Positions 1 to 6,209 of a DNA stretch of 7,795 nucleotides are shown here, one piece after another; positions within the stretch are counted from its first letter, which is position 1; every line of letters starts with the position of its first letter. This DNA is from DATIRA01 sp964553405. Lineage in GTDB: Bacteria; Pseudomonadota; Gammaproteobacteria; Steroidobacterales; Steroidobacteraceae. The notes beneath the pieces were generated by a model, which was given only the letters and a program-made list of their open reading frames with translations, made no database searches and was not told the origin of the DNA. A program made the position numbers and the translations under genes. The stretch covers positions 1 to 7,795 of the forward strand of contig CAZKLS010000117.1 of NCBI GenBank assembly GCA_964553405.1, read 5' to 3'.

Positions 1-23
1 TGCGCTGGCATACCCTTGGATGG

Positions 24-40
24 TTTCGGGAGGCCCGAAA
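24..40 (+). promoter_or_regulatory. Perfect 7-bp hairpin just before the aminotransferase ribosome binding site
   Basis: TTTCGGG at 24-30 pairs fully with CCCGAAA at 34-40 across a three-base AGG loop. The GGAG ribosome binding site begins at the very next base (41). No T-run follows, so it is more likely a leader structure than an intrinsic terminator, though it could be the end of an upstream transcript cut off by the window edge. Confidence 0.45.
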
Positions 41-50
41 GGAGCGGTCC

Positions 51-1349
51 ATGGCGCTTCTGTCCAGGCGTGTGCAGCAGATCGGCACCGAGAACGCATT
101 CAAGATCGGCCCTTACATCAACGAGGTGGCGGCCACGGGCCGCAAGGTGATCCGCTGCAACCTCGGCGAGCCTGACTTCCCGCTCGCCCCGTACATCCGC
201 GAGGAGGTCAAGCGGCAGCTCGACGCCGACAACACGCACTACGTGGATCCGCAGGGAATCCTGCCGCTCCGGGAGGCGATTGCGGCCGAGATGGGTGCCA
301 GGCGCGGGCTGGAGCTGAGTCCGGATCGCGTCGTCGTGTTTCCCGGCGGCAAGCCGCCGATCGGCTTCAGCCAGCAGGTGTACTGCGATCCGGGCGACGA
401 GGTGATCTACCCGAGCCCGGGCTTTCCGATCTACGAGTCCTTCACGGGCTACCTCGGCCTGAAGCCGGTCCCGTTGCACCTCGACGAGGACAAGGGCTTC
501 GCGTTCAACGGCGACGATCTCGCGCCGCTGATCACGCCGCGCACGAAGCTGATCATCCTCAACTTCCCGTCGAATCCGACCGGCGGGGTCGCGTCAAAGG
601 CGCAGCTCGAGTCCATCGCCGACGTGATCCTGTCCAGGGCGCCCGCGGACGTGCGGATCTACTCCGACGAGATCTACGAGAACATCCTGTTCGACGGCAG
701 CCGCCATTTCTCGATCGCGTCGCTGCCGGGCATGGCCGAGCGGACCGTCATCGCCTCCGGCGCATCGAAGTCCTACTCGTGGACCGGCGGGCGGATCGGC
801 TGGGCCGTGCTGCCCACCGCGCAGGAAGCGCTGGCTTTCAAGACGCTGAACATCAACTACTTCTCCTGCGTGGCGGGCTACAACCAGATGGGCGCCAGGA
901 TCGCGATCGAGTCGCCGGAGAGCCCGCCGACGATCGAGCGCATGGTGCGGGCGTTCCAGCAGCGGCGTGACCACGTCGTGGCCGCGCTGAACTCGATCGA
1001 GGGTGTCCGCTGCCAGATGCCGAAGGGTGCGTTTTACGTGTTTCCGAACATCGCCGGGCTGTGCGAGCGGCTCGGCGCGCTCGAGCTCTACGAGACGCTG
1101 CCGCCGGAGGTGAAACGGCTCAGCTCGCCGTCGACGCTGGTGCAGATGTTCCTGTTGTTCCGGTACGGCGTCGCGGTGCTCGACAGGCGTGCCTTCGGCG
1201 CGATCGGCGCGGAGGGGCGGCATTTCCTGCGCATCTCGGTCGCTACTGCGCTCGAGGATCTCGAGCTGGGCATGGAGAGGATCGGCGAGGCATCGGGGGA
1301 CCACGACGGGTTCGCCGAGTTCGTTCGCGAAGGCCGGCGGCTCTGCTGA
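51..1349 (+). CDS. PLP-dependent class I/II aminotransferase (aspartate aminotransferase-like)
   Basis: This is a 432-residue cytoplasmic enzyme expected to move an amino group between an amino acid and a 2-oxo acid using pyridoxal phosphate. The fold type I signature is complete. NFPSNPTGG carries the cofactor-binding Asn175, SDEIYE carries Asp206 (pyridine nitrogen) and Tyr209, SGASKSYSW carries the Schiff-base Lys240, and FLRISVA carries Arg394, the usual carboxylate clamp. Length is slightly above the 390-400 typical of the family. The extra residues lie mostly in the tail and in a segment around residues 345-370 (LELYETLPPEV region). The start is supported by GGAG six bases upstream. The cofactor-phosphate loop reads GGKPPIGFS, an unusual form of the common GAKxAL pattern. 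The gene is followed after 21 bases by a transketolase-like gene, so the 2-oxo acid or amino product may feed that enzyme (inference). Substrate cannot be read from sequence; aspartate, alanine or an aromatic amino acid are all possible. Confidence 0.93.
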   Translation: MALLSRRVQQIGTENAFKIGPYINEVAATGRKVIRCNLGEPDFPLAPYIREEVKRQLDADNTHYVDPQGILPLREAIAAEMGARRGLELSPDRVVVFPGGKPPIGFSQQVYCDPGDEVIYPSPGFPIYESFTGYLGLKPVPLHLDEDKGFAFNGDDLAPLITPRTKLIILNFPSNPTGGVASKAQLESIADVILSRAPADVRIYSDEIYENILFDGSRHFSIASLPGMAERTVIASGASKSYSWTGGRIGWAVLPTAQEALAFKTLNINYFSCVAGYNQMGARIAIESPESPPTIERMVRAFQQRRDHVVAALNSIEGVRCQMPKGAFYVFPNIAGLCERLGALELYETLPPEVKRLSSPSTLVQMFLLFRYGVAVLDRRAFGAIGAEGRHFLRISVATALEDLELGMERIGEASGDHDGFAEFVREGRRLC

Positions 1350-1367
1350 GCCTCCGGCCGGGGAGGC
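1350..1367 (+). promoter_or_regulatory. Hairpin that buries the transketolase-like gene's ribosome binding site
   Basis: GCCTCC at 1350-1355 pairs fully with GGAGGC at 1362-1367 across the loop GGCCGG. The 3' arm is the GGAGG Shine-Dalgarno sequence for the ATG at 1371, and the 5' arm starts directly after the aminotransferase stop codon. Ribosomes finishing the first gene would melt the stem, which is the classic layout for translational coupling. The pairing is seen; the coupling is inferred. Confidence 0.45.
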
Positions 1368-1370
1368 CCG

Positions 1371-3740
1371 ATGACAAAGACGCAACTCAGCTTCGGCACC
1401 CGCCGGGGAATCTACCTCGATGCGCGAGACCTGCTCGAGCAGGGCACGCCGGTACTCGCCGAGCACGAGGTCGAACAGTTCGAGAGCCTCGATGTCGTCT
1501 ATCGCGCGCTCTGCGCGCTGCTCTACAACTACGTCCCGATGTCGGGGCATCCGGGCGGCTCGATCTCCTCTGGCCGCTTCGTGCAGTCGCTGCTGTTCCG
1601 CAGCATGAACTACGACCTCTCGGATCCGGACCGGGAGGACGCCGATCTCGTGTCTTATGCGGCCGGCCACAAGGCGCTCGGCCTGTATGCGCTGTGGGCG
1701 CTGAGGAACGAGATTGCCCGGATCGCGGCGCCGGAGCTGCTGCCGCCCGATCCGTGCCGGCAACTGCGACTCGAGGACCTGCTCGGGTTCCGGCAGAACC
1801 CGACCCGGCAGACGCCGCTGTTCACGCAGTTCGAATCCAAGGCGCTCGACGGACACCCGACGCCGGCCACGCCGTTCCTGCGGCTCGCGACCGGCGCTTC
1901 GGGCGTCGGCGTGGCCTCGTCGCTCGGCCTCGCGTTCGCGGCGGCGGACAGCTACGGCGAGCGGGCGCCGAGGGTCCACATCGTCGAGGGCGAGGGCGGC
2001 CTGACGCCCGGGCGCGTCGCCGAGGCGCTTGCGGCCGCCGGAACCGCGTCGCTTCGCAACGCGATCCTGCACGTGGACTGGAACCAGGCTTCGATCGACT
2101 CCGACAAGGTCTGCCGCGATGGCGAGGTTCCCGGCGACTACGTGCAGTGGGACCCGCTCGAGCTCGCTTACCTGAACGACTGGAACGTGGTCTACGTCCC
2201 GGACGGCTTCGACTTCGTCCAGGTTCTCTCGGCCCAGCGGGCCGCGCTGCAGATGGAAAACCACCAGCCGACGGCGATCGTCTATCGCACGACCAAGGGC
2301 TGGCAGTACGGGATCGAGGGCCGCGCCTCGCACGGTGCGGGCCACAAGCTCTGCGCCGACGCGTTTTTCGGCGCAGTGGCGCCGTTGCTGGAGGGTGGTG
2401 TTGACGGGCTGCCACGCTGCCCGCTCGACTCCCAGCTCTGCCAGGGCGGCCAGGACCGCGCAGTCATCGAGAAGTGCGCCTGGGACGCGCTGCTGGTCGT
2501 GCGTCGGCGCCTCGAACGGGATGACGGGCTGACGCGCTACCTGGCCGACCGGCTGCGCGAGTCGCAGGCCGGGCTCGATGGCCTCGCGAGGCGCCGACGC
2601 GTGGATGCGCCGCACGTCGAGGCGGTCTACGATACGGCACGCGAGATGCTCGCGGCTGCTCCGGCGGAGATGGTTTCTGGCGCGGGCAGCAGCGCGACGC
2701 TGCGCGGCGAGCTGGCCCAGGCCCTGGCCCATTTCAATCGTCGCAGCGGCGGGGCGCTGATGACGGCCGCGGCCGACCTGCTCGGCTCGACCAGCGTCAA
2801 CCTGATCGGCGAGGGTTTCCCGAAAGGGTTCTTCAACGCGAAGGACAACCCTGCCGCACGCACGCTGTCGCTCGGCGGAATCTGTGAGGACGCCGCCACC
2901 GGCATCCTCGGAGGCATCACGACCTTCGGATGCCACCTGGGAGTCGTTTCCTCTTACGGTGCGTTCCTCGCCCCGCTCGCCCACATCAGCGCGAGGCTGC
3001 ACGCGATCGGCGCCCAGGCGCGCCAGGCCGTCTACGGCGAACCGCTCAAACCGCTGATCGTGATCTGCGCTCACGCCGGACTCACCACCGGCGAGGACGG
3101 CCCCACGCACGCCGATCCGCAGGCGTTGCAGCTGCTGCAGGGCAATTTCCCGAGGGGCACGGTCGTCACGCTGACTCCGTGGGAGCCACAGGAGATCTGG
3201 ACGCTGCTCGCCGCAGCGCTGGTGCGGCGGCCCGCGGTCATCGCGCCGTTCGTCACGCGCCCGGCCGAGCGGGTGCCGGACCGGGTGAAGCTCGGCCTGA
3301 GCGCGCCGGAGACCGCAGTCACCGGCGTCTACAAGCTGCGCGACGCCGGCGGCAGGCCGGACGGCGTGCTGGTGCTGCAGGAGAGCGGCGTCGCCTACAC
3401 CTTCGTCAACGAGACGCTGCCGCTGCTCGCGAAGGCGGGCATCGACCTCGACGTCTACTACGTCGCCAGCGCCGAGTTGTTCGATCTGCTGGAGCAGCGG
3501 GAGCAGGAGAGCATATTCCCCACGTCGGCGGCGGAGCAGGCGATGGGCATCACGGGCTTCACGCTGCCGACGATGTACCGCTGGATCCGGTCGCCGCGCG
3601 GACGCGAGTACACGATGCATCCGTTCCAGAAGGGGCATTTCCTCGCCAGCGGGCAGGGCGAGGCCGTGATGCGCGAGGCGGGACTCGACGGTGAGAGCCA
3701 GTACCAGGCGATCCGCCGCTTCCTCGGCGGCGGAACCTGA
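1371..3740 (+). CDS. Divergent transketolase-family thiamine-diphosphate enzyme
   Basis: This 789-residue cytoplasmic protein has the transketolase domain order: cofactor pyrophosphate domain (about 40-330), pyrimidine domain (about 440-640) and C-terminal domain (about 640-780). By-eye alignment to E. coli transketolase places active-site histidines at His60 (SGHPGGS), His100 (AAGHKAL), His162 (DGHPTP), His321 (ASHGAG) and His580 (GEDGPTH). Glu506 matches the catalytic glutamate that activates the cofactor. Arg445, Ser473, His568 and Arg630 match phosphate-binding positions. The cofactor motif runs from GEG (207-209) to Asn238 in DWNQ. Two changes stand out: the GDG aspartate, a metal ligand, is Glu208, and the next glutamate of the motif is Pro213. 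The protein is over 100 residues longer than a 660-residue transketolase, mainly in a helical linker at about 345-435 and near residues 545-562. It probably transfers a two-carbon ketol unit, but the substrate is unknown. A pyruvate dehydrogenase E1-like role is less likely. The ATG follows GGGAGG. Confidence 0.85.
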   Translation: MTKTQLSFGTRRGIYLDARDLLEQGTPVLAEHEVEQFESLDVVYRALCALLYNYVPMSGHPGGSISSGRFVQSLLFRSMNYDLSDPDREDADLVSYAAGHKALGLYALWALRNEIARIAAPELLPPDPCRQLRLEDLLGFRQNPTRQTPLFTQFESKALDGHPTPATPFLRLATGASGVGVASSLGLAFAAADSYGERAPRVHIVEGEGGLTPGRVAEALAAAGTASLRNAILHVDWNQASIDSDKVCRDGEVPGDYVQWDPLELAYLNDWNVVYVPDGFDFVQVLSAQRAALQMENHQPTAIVYRTTKGWQYGIEGRASHGAGHKLCADAFFGAVAPLLEGGVDGLPRCPLDSQLCQGGQDRAVIEKCAWDALLVVRRRLERDDGLTRYLADRLRESQAGLDGLARRRRVDAPHVEAVYDTAREMLAAAPAEMVSGAGSSATLRGELAQALAHFNRRSGGALMTAAADLLGSTSVNLIGEGFPKGFFNAKDNPAARTLSLGGICEDAATGILGGITTFGCHLGVVSSYGAFLAPLAHISARLHAIGAQARQAVYGEPLKPLIVICAHAGLTTGEDGPTHADPQALQLLQGNFPRGTVVTLTPWEPQEIWTLLAAALVRRPAVIAPFVTRPAERVPDRVKLGLSAPETAVTGVYKLRDAGGRPDGVLVLQESGVAYTFVNETLPLLAKAGIDLDVYYVASAELFDLLEQREQESIFPTSAAEQAMGITGFTLPTMYRWIRSPRGREYTMHPFQKGHFLASGQGEAVMREAGLDGESQYQAIRRFLGGGT

Positions 3741-3791
3741 GCGGGCTCGTCACTCGAGCACGAAATCAAATGCGCTGAATGCGGGCCGAAC

Positions 3792-3796
3792 AGGAG
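3792..3796 (+). promoter_or_regulatory. Ribosome binding site that selects a TTG start for the stress protein gene
   Basis: AGGAG lies six bases before TTG at 3803. The alternative in-frame ATG at 3779 has no purine-rich site upstream, so this site decides the start. Confidence 0.75.
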
Positions 3797-3802
3797 AGAC
3801 CC

Positions 3803-4231
3803 TTGCGCAAGATACTGGTTGCCATCGACGGCTCGAACTGCGCCCTACGGGCGCTCGCTTTCGCGGTGCGGCAGGCACGTTACCAGCCGGCAGCGGCGCT
3901 GCACGTGCTGACCGTCGAGCCGCCGGCGGACACGTTCACCGCCTCCGAGATCTACGTCAGCGCAGACCACATCCGCAAGGTGGCGGCCGAGCGCGCGGCG
4001 GCGATCCTTGCGGCAGCGGCCGAGCGTCTGCAGCAGGAGGACGTCCCCTACGAGCTCGAGCAGCTGCGCGGCGAGGCGGCCGCGACCGTCGCACGACGGG
4101 CCGCCGAGCTCGACTGCGAATCGATCGTCATGGGCACGCACGGCCGGGGACAGCTCGGTGTGATCGTGATGGGATCCGTGGCGCAGCGGGTCGTGCACGA
4201 TGCGACGCTGCCGGTGACGCTGGTGAAGTAG
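3803..4231 (+). CDS. Universal stress protein, UspA family, ATP-binding type
   Basis: The product is a 142-residue single-domain cytoplasmic protein of the UspA family. It would bind nucleotide and help cells through stress or growth arrest; the exact partner is unknown. With the TTG start the protein opens (M)RKILVAIDGS, the canonical first strand of the family with the nucleotide-binding Asp9. The ATP-type signature G-2x-G-9x-G-S is exact: Gly111, Gly114, Gly124 and Ser125. It ends in TLPVTLVK, the usual final strand. An ATG at 3779 would add eight residues that family members lack and has no ribosome binding site. The gene begins 62 bases after the transketolase-like gene on the same strand. 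It may be read through from that unit or have its own promoter; I see no convincing promoter in the gap. A stem-loop follows the stop codon at once. Confidence 0.93.
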   Translation: MRKILVAIDGSNCALRALAFAVRQARYQPAAALHVLTVEPPADTFTASEIYVSADHIRKVAAERAAAILAAAAERLQQEDVPYELEQLRGEAAATVARRAAELDCESIVMGTHGRGQLGVIVMGSVAQRVVHDATLPVTLVK

Positions 4232-4252
4232 CCGTCCCGCGGGTCGGGACGG
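4232..4252 (+). terminator. GC-rich 8-bp stem-loop after the stress protein gene, possible terminator
   Basis: CCGTCCCG at 4232-4239 pairs perfectly with CGGGACGG at 4245-4252 across a five-base loop, starting one base after the TAG stop. There is no T-run behind it, so it is not a textbook intrinsic terminator. It may be a weak or Rho-assisted terminator, or an mRNA 3'-end stabiliser. Confidence 0.5.
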
Positions 4253-4273
4253 GTCCTCGATGGAGCAGATCTG

Positions 4274-4834
4274 ATGTGGCCAAGTTCATCATTTGCCGTC
4301 GGCCCCGTCGCCGTGCTCGCGACGATGCTGGTCGGCTGTGCGGCGTCACCGCCTCAGGACCGGGACCAGCAGCGCTCTGAGCTCGACGCGATGGCCGACC
4401 ACACGGTCGCAACGCTGCTCGAGGTCCAGCCCACTGCGCGGGACGTGCTCGACGGGTCGGTCGGGTACCTGGTGATCGACATGAAGGTCACCAAGATACC
4501 GGTGTTCGGTGCCGGCAACGGGCTGGGCGTCGTCGTCGACCGGCGAACCGACACTCGCGCTTACCTCGAGGTTACGCGCTTCGAAATCGGTGGCGGCTGG
4601 GGCGCGCAGCAGTTCAAGGTCATCGTTGTATTCGACGACGCGAAAATGCTCGATCGCGCGAAGTCCGGCGGCTGGCACTACGAAGCTGGAGCCGAGCTCG
4701 CCGCCGGAAGCTCGACGGTCGATGGCACCGTGCAGAAGGCCTCGAAGGGCTTCCAGGCCTACCGTCTGGCCGAGGGCGGGGCCGTGGCTACGGTCACTGT
4801 CAGGGTGGCACGCGCCAAGCCGTTCCTCGACTAG
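4274..4834 (+). CDS. SYLF-domain (Ysc84/DUF500-like) lipoprotein
   Basis: The 186-residue product begins with a short export signal ending in lipobox LVGC, so Cys22 would be lipidated. The next residue is Ala, not Asp, which favours delivery to the outer membrane. The rest resembles the SYLF family. A helix at about 35-60 is followed by GYLVIDMKV, then NGLGVVVDRRT, a glycine-rich GGGWGAQQFKVIVVFDD strand pair, and a tail with AELAAGSSTVDG and GFQAYRLAEGG. In other bacteria SYLF proteins are lipid-associated, but their biochemical role is poorly known, and I infer none here. GGAG lies eight bases before the ATG. The gene sits 42 bases after the stress protein gene but behind a stem-loop, so co-transcription is uncertain. 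It converges on the DUF937 gene with a 37-base gap. Confidence 0.85.
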   Translation: MWPSSSFAVGPVAVLATMLVGCAASPPQDRDQQRSELDAMADHTVATLLEVQPTARDVLDGSVGYLVIDMKVTKIPVFGAGNGLGVVVDRRTDTRAYLEVTRFEIGGGWGAQQFKVIVVFDDAKMLDRAKSGGWHYEAGAELAAGSSTVDGTVQKASKGFQAYRLAEGGAVATVTVRVARAKPFLD

Positions 4835-4844
4835 CAGCTCGCCG

Positions 4845-4857
4845 GCGTCCGCGACGC
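4845..4857. terminator. Small hairpin in the convergent gap, possible two-way terminator
   Basis: GCGTC at 4845-4849 pairs with GACGC at 4853-4857 around a three-base loop. A wider pairing, CGCCGG at 4840-4845 with CCGGCG at 4861-4866, competes with it for base 4845. It lies in the 37 bases between two convergent genes, where a shared terminator would be expected. It lacks a T-run on either strand, so support is positional only. Confidence 0.3.
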
Positions 4858-4871
4858 AAACCGGCGCCTTG

Positions 4872-5435
4872 CTACCTCAACAACTTGTCCGCCATCGCGA
4901 GGATGTCGTCGAGCGGGTTGCCGTCGCCGTCGAGGTCGAGCATCGAAGCCAGCCCCGGCGTTGCGGCCCGGGTCGATCCGGAGCCGGTCATCCCGCCCAT
5001 CCCCGGCCTGAGCTGAGACGCTGCGGGCGCCGCCGCCTGCCTCGAGAGGTATCCTCCGACCAGCATCGCCAGCATTGGCAGCATGCGCTTCAGCAGCGCG
5101 GGATCGAGGCCCGTCCGCGTCGCGGCGCTGCCCGCGACCGTCCGGCTGACGTCCTTGGAGCCGAAGATCTGGCCGAGCAGGTCGTTGCCCAGGTTGACGT
5201 TGGTCGGCTGCGGTCCGAGGACGTCGTCCAGCAGTCCGCCGCCGCCGAGACCCCCGAGCGCGCCGAGCAGTCCTTCCAGGCCCGACGGCTGTGCCTGCGT
5301 CTGCTTCTTCATGCCGCCGAGGATCGCGGGGAGCAGTGCCGCTGCTGCGGTGCTCACCTGTCTCTCGTCCATGCCGAGCTCGCGTGCGATCGACTGCAGC
5401 CCGCCGGTTCCACCAATCACGTCCAGGATTCCCAT
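4872..5435 (-). CDS. DUF937-family protein with C-terminal Asp-rich turn
   Basis: The 187-residue product resembles the DUF937 family (YidB-like proteins): MGILDVIGG opening, helical ARELGMDERQVSTAAAALLPAILGGM with the typical run of alanines and PAILGG, then a glycine-leucine-rich stretch (GLLGALGGLGGGG), and a later LLKRMLPMLAMLVGG helix. Function in this family is not established. The C-terminus carries DLDGDGNPLDDI (from Asp167), which has the D-x-D-x-D-G spacing of calcium-binding loops; related proteins often end this way. No signal peptide is visible, so the location is uncertain. The reading frame stays open further upstream, but AGGAGG eight bases before the ATG at 5435 fixes this start. 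It is the last gene of a three-gene minus-strand cluster, 46 bases after the lipoprotein gene. Confidence 0.85.
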   Translation of the reverse strand: MGILDVIGGTGGLQSIARELGMDERQVSTAAAALLPAILGGMKKQTQAQPSGLEGLLGALGGLGGGGLLDDVLGPQPTNVNLGNDLLGQIFGSKDVSRTVAGSAATRTGLDPALLKRMLPMLAMLVGGYLSRQAAAPAASQLRPGMGGMTGSGSTRAATPGLASMLDLDGDGNPLDDILAMADKLLR

Positions 5436-5443
5436 GCTGTCTC

Positions 5444-5449
5444 CCTCCT
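5444..5449 (-). promoter_or_regulatory. Full-consensus ribosome binding site of the DUF937 gene
   Basis: Reading the minus strand, AGGAGG stands eight bases before the ATG at 5435-5433. It rules out the longer open frame that runs upstream into the neighbouring gene. It is the strongest Shine-Dalgarno match in the window and suggests high translation. Confidence 0.8.
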
Positions 5450-5481
5450 CAATTAGCTGTATCACGTGCCGCTGCCGCTTT

Positions 5482-6177
5482 TCATTCCGGCGCCGAGCGC
5501 AGCAGCACCCCCTCCGTGAAGGAGTCGAAGACCGCGACAGCGGTTTCGCCGGCCGCGTCCTGCTGCAACGGTTCTGCGGGTTCCACGGTCGGGTTGGCAG
5601 GATAGCTGCTGCCGTCGAATCGCAGCCGCGCCATGTGCGCCGGTACGCCGCCGCCGCTGACATAGACGAGCAGGTCCCGCCAGCCGTTGCTCGAAGTCTC
5701 GGCCACGACGATCGGCGGCCGGGTCACGGAGATTGTCGCGACCTCACGCAGGCCTTCGCCGTCCTGCGTGAGCACGACGGTGTTGCACCCGCCGGTGCCG
5801 CAGACCATGGGCCCGGCGACATGCACGATCAGCTCGGGGCGTCCGTCGGCGTCGAGGTCCGCTTGACTGGCGAAGTAATGGATCGGGCCGGTGACGTCGC
5901 CGAGCAGTTCGTCCAGTTTCGCGGCCACCCGCGACGGCGCGTACGCATCCGTTGCCGCCGCAATGCGCTCATCGCGGGCCTGCTTCGCGCCGGCCGCCTG
6001 TTCCCCGGTTGCGGGCCGCGTTTCCGGTGGCGGCGGCTGCCGCTCAGCCGGTTCGCGCGAGCACGCTGCGGACGCCGCCAGTGCGGCGGCCAGCGCCACT
6101 GCGCGAAACCCGGGCCGCTTGTCGCGCGCCGGACCGGGCTTGCATCCGTTCGCGTGTCTGCCGTTGAGAACGCGCAT
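5482..6177 (-). CDS. Putative lipoprotein with FG-GAP/VCBS-like calcium-type turn
   Basis: The 231-residue product is not a named protein that I recognise. It has a long basic N-region, a hydrophobic alanine-rich stretch (about 26-38) and Cys39 in ASAAC. This is an acceptable but imperfect lipobox because Ser sits at -3. A proline/glutamine-rich linker (40-66) follows, as is common after lipidation sites. The core begins near residue 70. It holds ADLDADGRPEL (Asp107, Asp109, Asp111), the D-x-D-x-D-G turn seen in FG-GAP/VCBS repeats, then a CGTGGC pair (Cys126, Cys131) likely to form a disulfide. After that come VTRPPIVV, NGWRDLLVYVSGGG and FDGSSYPANPT, a pattern I associate with uncharacterised envelope proteins of proteobacteria. 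The ATG at 6177 has GAGG six bases upstream. It begins 32 bases after the preceding gene in the same direction, so the two are probably co-transcribed. Periplasmic location is inferred. Confidence 0.8.
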   Translation of the reverse strand: MRVLNGRHANGCKPGPARDKRPGFRAVALAAALAASAACSREPAERQPPPPETRPATGEQAAGAKQARDERIAAATDAYAPSRVAAKLDELLGDVTGPIHYFASQADLDADGRPELIVHVAGPMVCGTGGCNTVVLTQDGEGLREVATISVTRPPIVVAETSSNGWRDLLVYVSGGGVPAHMARLRFDGSSYPANPTVEPAEPLQQDAAGETAVAVFDSFTEGVLLRSAPE

Positions 6178-6209
6178 TTCCGGCCTCGCGACGACGCCGG
6201 TCCAGCGTG

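Noticed and set aside
1..50. A riboswitch before the aminotransferase
   Set aside because: Only one hairpin is present in the 50 bases available and it matches no riboswitch core I know; the upstream part is outside the window.
1061..2404. A 447-codon plus-strand frame spanning the end of the aminotransferase and the start of the transketolase-like gene
   Set aside because: Low-complexity Arg/Ala/Gly composition, no domain, overlaps two real genes in another frame.
594..3638. A 1014-codon open frame on the minus strand, antisense to the aminotransferase and transketolase-like genes
   Set aside because: It is Arg/Ala/Glu/His-rich with no recognisable domain and lies fully opposite two well-supported enzymes. 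Long antisense frames are expected in GC-rich genes with G/C third positions.
2930..3694. A 254-codon plus-strand frame inside the transketolase-like gene
   Set aside because: Frame-shifted reading of the real gene, with arginine- and alanine-rich composition and no motif.
3745..3759. A 5-bp hairpin after the transketolase-like gene (GCTCG with CGAGC)
   Set aside because: The stem is short, the loop is five bases and there is no T-run. This is expected by chance in GC-rich DNA.
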